This document shows, piece by piece, positions 37,184 to 46,660 of a DNA stretch of 64,000 nt. The stretch is from Burkholderia dolosa (GTDB lineage: Bacteria; Pseudomonadota; Gammaproteobacteria; Burkholderiales; Burkholderiaceae). A model generated the notes under the pieces. It saw only the letters and a list, made by a program, of their open reading frames with translations. It had not been told where the DNA came from and searched no databases. The stretch's first letter is position 1, and each line of letters opens with the position of its first letter. Made by a program: the position numbers and the translations under genes. The stretch lies in NCBI RefSeq assembly GCF_902499135.1, contig NZ_CABVPR010000001.1, forward strand, positions 186,001 through 250,000. The letters run 5' to 3'.

Positions 37184-38488
37184 ATGCCCGCTGCCGCCAC
37201 GCAGTTGCACGCCGCGACGATGCGGCGGCTGAACCTGCGTCTGATTCCGTTCCTGATGCTGCTGTATCTGGTCGCGTATATCGACCGCTCGAACATCTCC
37301 GTCGCCGCGCTGCAGATGAACGCCGATCTCGGGCTTAGCGCGCAGATGTACGGGCTCGGCGCCGGGCTGTTCTACGTGACGTACATCCTGTTCGAGGTGC
37401 CGAGCAACCTGTTCCTTGCACGTGTGGGCGCGCGCCGCTGGATCGCGCGGATCATGATCACGTGGGGTGCGGTGGCCGCGGCGATGAGCGCCGTGCAGAC
37501 GCCCGGCCAGCTGTACGCGATGCGTCTGCTGCTCGGCGCGGCCGAGGCGGGGTTCACGCCGGGCATCATCTATTACCTGTCCGCGTGGTATCCGGCGAGC
37601 GATCGCGCACGCGCGATGTCGTTCTTCTATATCGGCGCGACGCTCGCGTCGGTGATCGGTCTTCCGCTATCGGGCGCGCTGCTGAATCTGAACGGCACGT
37701 TCGGCGTCGAGGGCTGGCGCTGGCTGTTCCTGCTCGAAGGCGTGCCGGCGCTGCTGCTCGGTTTCGTCGTGCTGCGCACGCTGCCCGATACGCCCGCGCA
37801 CGCACGCTGGCTGCCGGCCGACGAGCGCGCGTGGCTCGAGGCGACGCTGCGCGACGACGCGCCGCGCGAACACCTGTCGCACGGCGTTGCGCTGCGCCGC
37901 GCGTTCGGCGACCGGACCGTGTGGGCGCTCGCAGCGTTCTGGCTGCTGCAGGCGTTCGGCACGATCGGCCTCACGCTGTTTCTGCCGTTGCTGGTCAAGA
38001 GCCTGTCCGGACAATCGAGTTTCGCGGTCGGCAGCCTGTCCGCGTTGCCGTTCCTGTTCGCATGCGTCGCGATGTACGCGAACGGCCGTCATTCGGATCT
38101 CGGCGGCGAACGCGCGCTGCATCTCGGCGTGCCGATGCTGCTCGCCGGCGCGCTGCTGACCGGCGCGATCTACGTACACGTGCTGCCCGTCGCATAGGCG
38201 TTGCTGGTGCTCGCGGTCGGGTTCAACTGGGCGGCGACGCCGGTGTTCTGGGCGGTGACGACCGAATACGTGTCGGGGCTCACGGCCGCCGCATCGATCG
38301 CGTTGATCAACGCGGTCGCGAATATCGCGGGGCTTGCGTTGCCGCCGGTGATGGGGCGGATCAAGGACGTCACGCATTCGTACGATCTCGCGCTGCTGCT
38401 CGTCGCGGTCGCGCTGCTGGCCGGCGGCGTGCTCGGGCTGCGGATCGCATCGCGGCGCGCGATGCCGATTGCGGCCCGGCGGGCGTGA
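37184..38488 (+). pseudogene. MFS transporter interrupted by an in-frame TAG
   Basis: ATG 37184 follows AGGAG. The first 337 codons encode an ACS-type transporter ('LYLVAYIDRSNISVAALQMN', 'VPSNLFLARVGARRWIARIM', 'GAAEAGFTPGIIYYLSAWYP'). TAG at 38195-38197 ends the frame after 'VHVLPVA'. The same frame then continues for 96 more codons with the expected last helices ('VLAVGFNWAATPVFWAVTTE', 'VANIAGLALPPVMGRIKDVT'). Reading through gives the normal length of about 434 residues, so one nonsense change has broken an otherwise intact gene. Loss of the last three helices should abolish transport. Sequencing error or suppression are alternatives. Confidence 0.88.
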
Positions 38489-38636
38489 CGCAGCGCCGTC
38501 GCGATGAGACCGCCGATGTCGCGACCGACGAACGCACGATGTAAAGCGCCCGGCGCGCGTTGAACGACGTGCGCCGGGCGCGGGCGATTCGATGCGAATC
38601 GCGGTCAGCGTTCGGCCGCCGACCTGTGCGCGATGA

Positions 38637-40481
38637 TCAGAACCTCGACGCGAACGACAGGCCCATGCCCGATGGCGTGAACATCTTCAGCGACGGCACT
38701 ATGTCGAACGGCGAGAACGCGAACGACGGCAAGCCGGCCGGCCGGTACGGCCGGAATGGCCGGAACCCGAACGGCGGCATCGGCTGGATCGGCGCGATCG
38801 CGATCGGCGGTACGAAGACCGGCACGAAGCCGGACACGAAGATGGGCGGGAACACCATCATCGGCGGCAGCGGCGTAATGGCGACCGGCGGACGAGCCGG
38901 TTTCTCGGCGACGACGACAGGCGGAGCCGGTTCAGCCGGTTTGGTTGCGACCGGCGTCGAGACTTCCGGCTCAGCGGGCTTTTCTGCGACGACGACAGGC
39001 GGAGTCGGTTCAGCCGGTTTGGTTGCGACCGGCGTCGAGACTTCCGGCTCAGCGGGCTTTTCCGCGACGACGACAGGCGGAGTCGGTTCGGCCGGCTTGG
39101 TCGCGACCGGCGTTGAGACTTCCGGCTGAGCGGGCTTTTCTGCGACGACAACAGGCGGAGTCGGTTCAGCCGGCTTGGTCGCGACCGGCGTCGACACTTC
39201 CGGCTGCGCGGGCTTTTCTGCAACGACGACAGGCGGCGTCACTTCCGGCCGCTTCATGTGCTCGATGATCTCGCCGACGTTCTTCACAAGACCCATTTGA
39301 CTGATCTTGCCGTAACTGCTGATCCGACCGCCGCGTTCGTTCACCAGCGAACCCATCAAGCTCATCGGGCCGTCCGCGTGCAGCACGCCCGCGTTGCGCA
39401 CGCGGCCCATCGACGACAGCGAGCCGGCGCTTTCGATCCGGCCCGTCGCCGCGTTGTTCACGCCGCCCATCGAACTGAGCGAATTGCGCGCGGTCACGGT
39501 GCCTGCATTGTCGAGATTGCCGTTGACCGACACACTGCCGCCCGACACGCTGCCGCCGTCCTGAACGCGCACGAGCCCGCTTCCCGACACCGAAATGTTG
39601 CCCGTCACTGCGTCGACCTGGCCTGCAACGTTCACGCCGACGCCCGCAGCCGTGCCGTACATCGTGATCGAGTTGGCATGCATGCTGCCGAGCTTCGACA
39701 CGTCGATCGCGACGTCCGGCACCGCGCCCTGCGTCTGACTGCTGAAAGAAAAGTTGCCGCTTTGTATCTGTTCGACATTGGCGGTGCCGCGCAGCGCGAC
39801 GGCCGCGACCTTCTGCGCCTGCAGTTTCGCGTTGACCTCGAGCGTGCGGGCAATCAGGTCGAGCTGATCGACGTTGCGTGCGTCGAGACCGGCGCCGTCG
39901 ATCGACAGGCGGCCGTTGTCGGTCCGGAACTTCCGGATCGTGCCGTCGTCGTTGAATTCCGTCGTGCCGGCGACCAGCGACACGCGGTTCGCGTTGATGA
40001 AGCTGCCGCCGTTGACGCTGATCCCGTTCGGGTTCGCGACGATCACGCGCGCGTTTTGCCCGGCGACTTCCGTCGCACCGGCGAGCACCGACGCGTTCGC
40101 GCCCGTCACCTGATTGAGGATGACCGACGCCGGCGAGCCGCCGAGCAGCGTGTTGCCGTCGATGTGGCCGGCGAGCTGCGTGTTGGCGCCCGACGCGCTG
40201 TTGTTCAGCACGAGGCCGGCCGGATTCACGTTGTACTCGGTGAAGCGGTTATGCGAAATGCCGGCGCCGTCCGGCGCGGTGATATTGACGATCGGCGTGC
40301 CGTTCGCGGCATTCGCGAGCGTCGGGCGGTTCGCCGCCGAAGGATCGACGACGAGCGGTGCGGCCTGCGCGTGCGCGGCCTGTGCGGCGAACAGCGGCAT
40401 CGCGCACGCGATCGCGGCGACGAGCGCACGACGCGCGTCCGGCTTGACTGCGTGACGGTGTGGTTGGGCGATATGTTTCAT
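38637..40481 (-). CDS. Two-partner secretion exoprotein (TpsA), short, with proline-rich repeats
   Basis: 614 residues. Extended signal peptide 1-39 ('RRALVAAIACAMPLFAAQAA'). The filamentous-haemagglutinin N-terminal TPS domain follows, with 'FTEYNVNPAGLVLNNSASG' and 'RVIVANPNGISVNGGSFINA'. Residues about 300-400 repeat a 'SLSSMGxVxNAGxL' beta-helix-like unit. Then come four and a half 26-residue Pro-rich repeats and a hydrophobic tail ending 'GMGLSFASRF'. At 614 residues it is very small for a TpsA, with no toxin or large adhesin domain. Partner TpsB is upstream on the same strand, 129 bases away. Surface-exposed or secreted adhesin is likely. Confidence 0.88.
   Translation of the reverse strand: MKHIAQPHRHAVKPDARRALVAAIACAMPLFAAQAAHAQAAPLVVDPSAANRPTLANAANGTPIVNITAPDGAGISHNRFTEYNVNPAGLVLNNSASGANTQLAGHIDGNTLLGGSPASVILNQVTGANASVLAGATEVAGQNARVIVANPNGISVNGGSFINANRVSLVAGTTEFNDDGTIRKFRTDNGRLSIDGAGLDARNVDQLDLIARTLEVNAKLQAQKVAAVALRGTANVEQIQSGNFSFSSQTQGAVPDVAIDVSKLGSMHANSITMYGTAAGVGVNVAGQVDAVTGNISVSGSGLVRVQDGGSVSGGSVSVNGNLDNAGTVTARNSLSSMGGVNNAATGRIESAGSLSSMGRVRNAGVLHADGPMSLMGSLVNERGGRISSYGKISQMGLVKNVGEIIEHMKRPEVTPPVVVAEKPAQPEVSTPVATKPAEPTPPVVVAEKPAQPEVSTPVATKPAEPTPPVVVAEKPAEPEVSTPVATKPAEPTPPVVVAEKPAEPEVSTPVATKPAEPAPPVVVAEKPARPPVAITPLPPMMVFPPIFVSGFVPVFVPPIAIAPIQPMPPFGFRPFRPYRPAGLPSFAFSPFDIVPSLKMFTPSGMGLSFASRF
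38905..39246 (-). repeat. 78-base tandem repeats inside the TpsA gene
   Basis: Four full and one partial copy of a 78-base unit encode a 26-residue repeat starting 'TPPVVVAEKPAQPEVSTPVA'. The marker ACGACGACAG recurs at 38911 and 38989, exactly 78 bases apart, and the later copies keep the period with a few substitutions. Near-identical copies make the array prone to length change. Confidence 0.92.
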
Positions 40482-40610
40482 GGTCTTCCCTATGGGTTAT
40501 TGATGAAAGGCGGTGCGCGCCGTCATGACGATCGGCCGCGCGTCGGTGGCGATTTACATGACGTTTTCCTCCAAGAAAGACGAACGACAGATGCGCACGC
40601 GTGCGCGCAT

Positions 40611-42311
40611 TCAGAAACGGGCGGTCAACGACAGATCGAGCGCGACCGCCGCGGTTTGCAGCGATGCCGGCTTGCGCAACGGCACGCCGAGCGCGACGCC
40701 GTAGCCGAGCAGCTTGTAGTCGCCGCGCACGCCGAGCGCGGCGCCGACGAGCGTGCGTCCGTTCCGCCCCGCGCCCTCCGACGCGCCGGCGCCCCACACT
40801 TGACCCGCATCGACCGCCGCATAGACTTCGGCTGCGCCGAACGCGCCCGTCGCGAGCTCGTTGCGCCAGGTCCAGCCGCCCGCACCGGCGAGCGTGCTGT
40901 TGCCGTCGAATCCGCGCACCGTGTAGCGGCCGCCGATCTGCATGAATTCGGTGGAGGGCGCGGTGCCCGGTGCGTGCTGAAGCCGGAACGTGCCGCGATA
41001 GCCGAAGCGGCGCGTACCGACCCGGAAGCGCGCATCGGTGCCGAGCGTCGCGGTGACGATCCGGTAGCGGCCGTCCCATGCACGCCGATCGTTGACGCGG
41101 CCGGGATGCGCGCTGAGGCCCGCGACGCTGCCGCGCATGCCGATGCCCGCGTCGACCGACCCGTTCGCGAGCTTCTCGCGATGTGCGACGCCGACGTCGT
41201 ACGCGACGATGTCGCGCCGATACACGTCGAGCTCGGTCGGGCCGAGCCAGCTTCGATCCTGGCGGCGCGACAGCTGAAAGCGCAGCGTGGTCTTGCCGTG
41301 GCTCGTGCGATACGGGACGAATGCGAGCCCGGCGTCGTAGCGGCGCGTGCGTTGTTCGAGCGGCGGCATCGTGAAGCCCGGCAGGTCGACGGGCAGCGTT
41401 TGCCGCGACGTCCATTCGCTGACGCCCAGCGACACCGACGCGTAGCCGATCGGCACGTTCCACGCGGCGCTTTTCGCTTGCGAGCCGAGCGACTTGTCGT
41501 GGAACGCGGCGTCGGTGTTGTAAGTGACGACGAGCTGGTCGTACAGATGCAGCGGCGAATCGACGGCGACGATCGCGCCGAGCTGGTTGCGGCCGGTCGA
41601 ATCGAGCCCTGCGTTGTCGGCGGTCGCGATGAACCGCACGCGACGTGCGGCGTCCGGATGCCGGATCAGGATGTCGGTGTCGCCGAGCGCGGCGCCCGGT
41701 ACGAGGTCGAACGCGGTCGCGCTCTGGCCGGGCAGCCGCCGCGCGTTCTCGAGCGCCTGGTCGAGATCGCGCACGTTCAACAGCCCGTGCGAATGATGCG
41801 GAAACAGCGGTGCCGGCCAGCCGATGCGGCCGCGCTCGTCGCGAATCGCGCCGATGCGGCCCGGCAGGATTTCGACGACGAGCCGGCCGGTCGACAGATC
41901 CTGTTCCGGAATGGTCGCCGCGGATGTGACGTAGCCGCGTGCGATCAGCCGCCGCGTGACCCAGTCGCGAAGCGCGCGCAATCCTTGCGGACCGACGCAC
42001 GCGTGCTCGAGCGCCGCCTCGCGCGGCAGCCACGGAAACGCTTCGGCATGCCGCCATTCGACGGCATGAACGTCGAAGCACGGCGACTCGGTCGGCAGCA
42101 CGAGCGGATCCGACGCGCGCGGCGGCCGCGCGGACAACGTGTCGGCCGCCGGCGCGGCCTGTCGCTGCGAATGATCGATCTGCTGTTCTTGATGACGCGC
42201 CGCGTCGGTTACCGACGGGAGCGGACGATTGCCCTGGGCGAAGGACGGCATGCAGCGCAACAATAATGCGGCAGCGCATATTGCTCGCACTGCGCAATTC
42301 GAATTGCGCAT
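40611..42311 (-). CDS. Two-partner secretion outer-membrane transporter (TpsB, ShlB/FhaC family)
   Basis: 566 residues. Signal peptide about 1-25 ('RAICAAALLLRCMPSFAQ'). A POTRA region lies near 70-170 ('ALRDWVTRRLIARGYVTSAA', 'LSTGRLVVEILPGRIGAIRD'). The barrel carries the conserved 'RYTVRGFDGNSTLAGAGGWT' segment and ends with aromatic Phe ('LDLSLTARF'), the beta-barrel assembly signal. It exports the TpsA product, whose gene follows on the same strand. Confidence 0.92.
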   Translation of the reverse strand: MRNSNCAVRAICAAALLLRCMPSFAQGNRPLPSVTDAARHQEQQIDHSQRQAAPAADTLSARPPRASDPLVLPTESPCFDVHAVEWRHAEAFPWLPREAALEHACVGPQGLRALRDWVTRRLIARGYVTSAATIPEQDLSTGRLVVEILPGRIGAIRDERGRIGWPAPLFPHHSHGLLNVRDLDQALENARRLPGQSATAFDLVPGAALGDTDILIRHPDAARRVRFIATADNAGLDSTGRNQLGAIVAVDSPLHLYDQLVVTYNTDAAFHDKSLGSQAKSAAWNVPIGYASVSLGVSEWTSRQTLPVDLPGFTMPPLEQRTRRYDAGLAFVPYRTSHGKTTLRFQLSRRQDRSWLGPTELDVYRRDIVAYDVGVAHREKLANGSVDAGIGMRGSVAGLSAHPGRVNDRRAWDGRYRIVTATLGTDARFRVGTRRFGYRGTFRLQHAPGTAPSTEFMQIGGRYTVRGFDGNSTLAGAGGWTWRNELATGAFGAAEVYAAVDAGQVWGAGASEGAGRNGRTLVGAALGVRGDYKLLGYGVALGVPLRKPASLQTAAVALDLSLTARF

Positions 42312-42832
42312 GATCGGGTGGAACCGCTGATTGAGGTGCGGCGATTTTATATTGCGCTTTTTATTTTGATGTGGTCGTTATAATGGGATAGCGGTTGGTT
42401 TATTGGTAACTTGTTGAATATGAATGTTTAAGTTGATCAAATCGAGATTTATTGTCCAGCCGATATGTTGTTTTTATCCAAATTATCTCGTCTGTGTTTA
42501 AGTCGTCGTCGACTGTCTTTTTGTGACTATTGCTGATCTTTATTGGGTTGCTGGCATAAATGGAGGGGCGTGAACAATAGGTATTGTTCGAACCGAAAAC
42601 GAAATTCAATAGAGCACGTTCGAATGTGAATCCGAATCCGCCGTTCGCGCTGTGCCGGGATGCGTTGCCTACGGCAATCGAGTACGCGGTCCGACATCGA
42701 CCGCGCACCGCCGACGTCGGCGTCCGCGCTATCCCGATATTCTTCCGGCCTGTTTGCTTGTGACGATTCGGACTTTGGGCGCGGCACGCCGGGCGCTACC
42801 ATCGCCGCTCCCATAGAACAGATGAGCCCAGC
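42312..42832. other. AT-rich intergenic region
   Basis: 521 bases between the TpsB start and the sulfatase start, much richer in A and T than the rest of the window, especially 42340-42560. It contains a TATAAT (42379-42384) on the + strand and TATAAA-like sequence on the - strand before tpsB. Short frames here lack ribosome sites and sensible protein features. Likely the regulatory region of both flanking units, or a foreign remnant. Confidence 0.6.
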
Positions 42833-44779
42833 ATGAGCACGTCCGCGTCACGTTCGATTCCGTTCCGCCTGCGCGTCGTCGGCGCGGCGGCCGCCGCTGC
42901 GCTGTCGCTTGCGTCGTGCGGCGGCGTGGACGGCGATGCGCCGCCGCAGGCGTCCGCGACGCCGGCGAAACGGCCGAACATCCTGTACATCATGGCCGAC
43001 GATCTCGGCTATTCCGACATCCACGCGTTCGGCGGCGAGATCAGCACCCCGAACCTCGACGCGCTGGTCGCATCGGGCCGCATCCTGTCGAATCACCACA
43101 CCGGCACCGTGTGCGCGATCACGCGCGCGATGCTGATCTCGGGCACCGATCACCATCTCGTCGGCGAAGGAACGATGGGCGTGCCGACCGACGAGCGGCG
43201 CGGGCTGCCCGGCTACGAAGGCTATCTGAACGATCGCGCGCTGTCGGTCGCGCAGCTGCTGAAGGACGCCGGCTATCACACGTACATCGCGGGCAAGTGG
43301 CACATCGGCTCGGGGATCGTCGGCAGCGCGACGGGCAGCGGACAGACGCCGGATCAATGGGGCTTCGAGCGCAGCTACGTGCTGCTCGGCGGCGCGGCGA
43401 CGAATCACTTCGCGCACGAGCCGGCCGGCTCGACCAACTACACGGAAGACGGCCGCTACGTGCAGCCGGGCCAGCCCGGTCAGCCGGGCGGCGCCGGCGG
43501 CAGCCCGGCCGTGTTTTATTCGACCGACTTCTATACGCAGAAGCTGATCTCGTACATCGACGCGAACCGGCAGGACGGCAAGCCGTTCTTCGCGTATGCG
43601 GCGTACACGTCGCCGCACTGGCCGCTGCAGGTGCCGGACCCGTGGCTGCACAAGTACGCGGGCGTCTACGACGCCGGCTACGACGCGATCCGCAATGCGC
43701 GGATCGCGCGGCAGAAGGCGCTCGGGCTGATTCCCGCGGACTTCAAGCCGTTCGACGGTCTGCCCGAGACGACGACCGCATCGCCGGCCACGACGAACAA
43801 CGGCACCGCGAACGCGAAGTACGTGAGCGCCGTGCATTCGGCGGCCGACGGCTACGTCGACTACGGCGCCGGCAAGGTCGACAAGCTGTGGGCGAGCCTC
43901 ACACCCGCCGAGCGCAAGGCGCAGGCGCGCTACATGGAGATCTACGCGGGGATGGTCGAGAACCTCGACTACAACATCGGCCTGCTGATCCAGCATTTGA
44001 AGGACATCGGCGAATACGACAACACGTTCATCATGTTCCAGTCGGACAACGGCGCGGAAGGCTGGCCGATCGATTCGGGAGCGGACCCGACGGCGACCGA
44101 CACCGCGAATGCACAGGAGCCGACGTATTCGGCGCTCGGCACCGACAACGGCAAGCAGAACGCGCAGCGGCTGCAGTACGGCCTGCGCTGGGCCGAAGTG
44201 AGCGCGACGCCGTTCCGGCTCACGAAGGGCTATTCGGCCGAAGGCGGCGTATCGACGCCGACGATCGTGCGGCTGCCCGGACAGACGCGGCAGCTGCCGG
44301 CGTTGCGCGCATTCACGCACGTGACCGACAACACGGCGACGTTCCTCGCGGTCGCGGACGTGACGCCGCCGTCGCAGCCGGCGCCGCCGCTCGTCAACAC
44401 GCTGACGGGCGTCGACCAGAACAAGGGCAAGGTCGTCTACGGCAACCGCTACGTGTATCCGGTCACGGGGCAGTCGCTGCTGCCCGTGCTCACGGGTGCC
44501 GCGACCGGCGAAGTACATACGGCGCCGTTCGGCGACGAAGCATACGGTCGCGCGTACCTGCGCAGCGCCGACGGCCGCTGGAAGGCACTGTGGACCGAAC
44601 CGCCGCTCGGGCCGCTCGACGGACACTGGCAGCTGTACGACCTCGCGTCGGACCGCGGCGAGACGACCGACGTGTCCGCGCAGAATCCGTCGGTGATTCA
44701 GACGCTCGTCGAGCAATGGAAGACGTATATGAGCAACGTCGGCGGCGTCGAGCCGCTGCGTCCGCGCGGCTACTACTGA
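42833..44779 (+). CDS. Arylsulfatase-type lipoprotein with variant active-site motif
   Basis: 648 residues. Lipoprotein signal with lipobox 'LSLASCGG'. Sulfatase fold: 'NILYIMADDLGYSDIHAFGG' (metal-binding Asp pair), 'IAGKWHIGSG' and 'FQSDNGAEGWP'. Active-site segment 'TGTVCAITRAMLISGTDHHL' places Cys94 where formylglycine should form, but Ile96 replaces the Pro of CxPxR. It hydrolyses sulfate esters, probably at the cell envelope. The next gene encodes the formylglycine-generating enzyme, which supports modification of Cys94 despite the variant. Ends 10 bases before that gene. Confidence 0.9.
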   Translation: MSTSASRSIPFRLRVVGAAAAAALSLASCGGVDGDAPPQASATPAKRPNILYIMADDLGYSDIHAFGGEISTPNLDALVASGRILSNHHTGTVCAITRAMLISGTDHHLVGEGTMGVPTDERRGLPGYEGYLNDRALSVAQLLKDAGYHTYIAGKWHIGSGIVGSATGSGQTPDQWGFERSYVLLGGAATNHFAHEPAGSTNYTEDGRYVQPGQPGQPGGAGGSPAVFYSTDFYTQKLISYIDANRQDGKPFFAYAAYTSPHWPLQVPDPWLHKYAGVYDAGYDAIRNARIARQKALGLIPADFKPFDGLPETTTASPATTNNGTANAKYVSAVHSAADGYVDYGAGKVDKLWASLTPAERKAQARYMEIYAGMVENLDYNIGLLIQHLKDIGEYDNTFIMFQSDNGAEGWPIDSGADPTATDTANAQEPTYSALGTDNGKQNAQRLQYGLRWAEVSATPFRLTKGYSAEGGVSTPTIVRLPGQTRQLPALRAFTHVTDNTATFLAVADVTPPSQPAPPLVNTLTGVDQNKGKVVYGNRYVYPVTGQSLLPVLTGAATGEVHTAPFGDEAYGRAYLRSADGRWKALWTEPPLGPLDGHWQLYDLASDRGETTDVSAQNPSVIQTLVEQWKTYMSNVGGVEPLRPRGYY

Positions 44780-44789
44780 GGCCGGCGCG

Positions 44790-45839
44790 ATGCGGCTTCG
44801 CTCCTGGACGATCGGCGCGGCGCTCGCGGCCGCGCTGTTTGCGGCGGCGTTCGCGGCCGGCTATGCGAACTCGTCCGCGTCGGCGGCCGATGCGTTCGAC
44901 GACGCGAATCGCGGCCGCCCGCTTGCGCCGCTGGGTTCCGAGCGGCAGTGCGCGCGCTATTCGGGGCTGCCGGCGAACTGGCGCGACGATCCGAAGGCCG
45001 GCATGGTGCATCTGCGCGGCGGCGCGTTCGTGTTCGGCAGCACGCGCGGCTATCCGGACGAGCGGCCGGCCGGCGACGGTCGCACGCGCGTCGGCGGCTT
45101 CTGGATCGACCAGACCGACGTGACGATCGCGCAGTTCGCCGCGTTCGTGCACGCGACCGGCTACGTGACCGACGCCGAGCGGCAGGGCGGCGCAGCGGTG
45201 TTTCATGTGCCGACGCGCGACGAACTGAACCTGCGCGATCTCGCATGGTGGACGTGGGTCGACGGCGCGTCGTGGCGTCATCCGCGCGGCCGCGGCAGCA
45301 GCGTCGACGGGCTCGGCAACCTGCCCGTCACGCTCGTCACGCAGCGCGATGCGCTTGCGTACGCGCGCTGGCTCGGCCGCGATCTGCCGACCGAAGCCGA
45401 ATGGGAATACGCGGGCAAGGCCGGCCGCGACGACGCCTCGCTCGACGCGGCGCCGCGCGACGCACACGGCAAGCCGGCCGCGAACTACTGGCAGGGTGCG
45501 TTCCCGGTGCTCGACACCGCCGAGGACGGCCACGCAGGCCTCGCGCCGGTCGGCTGCTACGCGGCGAACGGGTTCCGGCTGTACGACATGATCGGCAACG
45601 CATGGGAATGGACGAAGGATCCGTACACCGGTCCGCACCAATCGCACACGAACGGCGACACCGCGGCCGTCGCGCCGCCGACGCACGCGCACGACACGCC
45701 GATGGTCATCAAGGGCGGTTCGTTCCTGTGCTCGCGCGACTACTGCGTGCGCTATCGCGCGTCGTCGCGCGAACGACAGGAGGCCGATCTCGGCGCTTCG
45801 CACATCGGCTTCCGGACGATCTTGAGGGACGCGTCGTGA
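44790..45839 (+). CDS. Formylglycine-generating enzyme family protein (sulfatase activator)
   Basis: 349 residues. Residues 1-33 look like a signal peptide or anchor ('WTIGAALAAALFAAAFAAGY'). The FGE-sulfatase domain follows: 'VHLRGGAFVFGSTRGYPDER', 'WIDQTDVTIAQFAAFVHATG', 'LPTEAEWEYAGKAGRD', 'MIGNAWEWTKD'. The copper-binding cysteine pair is present as Cys314 and Cys319 in 'GGSFLCSRDYCVRYR', the spacing of human SUMF1. It should convert the sulfatase Cys to formylglycine. Export would be unusual for a bacterial FGE. The MetQ-like gene overlaps its stop by 4 bases. Confidence 0.92.
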   Translation: MRLRSWTIGAALAAALFAAAFAAGYANSSASAADAFDDANRGRPLAPLGSERQCARYSGLPANWRDDPKAGMVHLRGGAFVFGSTRGYPDERPAGDGRTRVGGFWIDQTDVTIAQFAAFVHATGYVTDAERQGGAAVFHVPTRDELNLRDLAWWTWVDGASWRHPRGRGSSVDGLGNLPVTLVTQRDALAYARWLGRDLPTEAEWEYAGKAGRDDASLDAAPRDAHGKPAANYWQGAFPVLDTAEDGHAGLAPVGCYAANGFRLYDMIGNAWEWTKDPYTGPHQSHTNGDTAAVAPPTHAHDTPMVIKGGSFLCSRDYCVRYRASSRERQEADLGASHIGFRTILRDAS

Positions 45840-46660
45840 CGTCCGTGCTGCGCCGGGTCGCTGCGCTTCTGATCGTCGCGGGCGCGATCGCGCATGCTTG
45901 CGCGACGCCGCTTGCAGCGGGCGCGGGCGTCGACGTCGGCACGCCGGCGGTACGCGTCGGCGTCACGCGCGGCGTACACGCGCAGATTTTCGACGAAGTG
46001 AAACGCGTGGCGGCCGCGCGCGGGCTGCGTGTCGAAGTCGTCGAATTCGACGACGCGTCGCGCATCGATGCGGCGCTCGCCGGCGGACGGATCGATGCGG
46101 CGAGCTTCGAGGATGCGCAGCAGCTCGCTGCGACGCGCGCGAACGAACGCTACGCGCTGAGCGCAGTCGCGCCGACCGTCATGCTGCCGATGGCGCTTTA
46201 CTCGCGCAAGCTGAAGAACCTGAACGAACTGCGGCCCGGCGCGACGGTCGCGATTCCGGCCGATCCGCGCGGGATGGCGCGTGCGCTCGTGCTGCTGCAG
46301 AACGACACGCTGGTCACGCTGCGCGAGCGCGCCGGGCTGCGTGCGACGTTGCGCGACGTCACCGGCAATCGGCTCGGATTGAAGTTCGTTGCGCTGCATC
46401 GCGATCGTCTTTACGGTGCGCTCGATTCGGCCGCGTTCGTCGCGATGGACAGCGACACCGCCGCGCGCGCCGGGCTCGAGCCGGCGCGCGACAGCATCGG
46501 CATCGAAGATGCACGTTCGCCGTATGCGAACGTGCTGACCGTGCGCGATGCCGATCGCGCGAAGCCGTGGGTCGCGCAACTGATCGCCGCGTACCACTCG
46601 GACGACGTCGCGCATTTCATTCTCACGCGCTATCGCGATTCGGTGCGGCGGCCGTGGTAG
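45836..46660 (+). CDS. NlpA/MetQ-like periplasmic binding protein
   Basis: 274 residues from a GTG overlapping the previous stop (GTGA). Signal peptide about 1-30 without a lipobox at the usual place, although 'AIAHACATP' offers a Cys. The MetQ pattern is clear: 'VRVGVTRGVHAQIFDEVKRV', 'GLRVEVVEFDDASRID', 'VMLPMALYSRKLKNLNELRP', 'SPYANVLTVRDAD'. These proteins deliver D/L-methionine or related sulfur compounds to an ABC transporter. Its place in the sulfatase operon suits sulfur scavenging, but the ligand is not known and no MetNI genes are near. Confidence 0.85.
   Translation: MTSVLRRVAALLIVAGAIAHACATPLAAGAGVDVGTPAVRVGVTRGVHAQIFDEVKRVAAARGLRVEVVEFDDASRIDAALAGGRIDAASFEDAQQLAATRANERYALSAVAPTVMLPMALYSRKLKNLNELRPGATVAIPADPRGMARALVLLQNDTLVTLRERAGLRATLRDVTGNRLGLKFVALHRDRLYGALDSAAFVAMDSDTAARAGLEPARDSIGIEDARSPYANVLTVRDADRAKPWVAQLIAAYHSDDVAHFILTRYRDSVRRPW

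Noticed and set aside
38905-39246. Tandem repeats as a possible CRISPR array
   Set aside because: Units are contiguous 78-base in-frame repeats inside a coding sequence, with no spacers.
42400-42708. 102-codon - strand frame in the AT-rich gap
   Set aside because: No ribosome site, no recognisable features, and the frame reads through AT-rich non-coding sequence.
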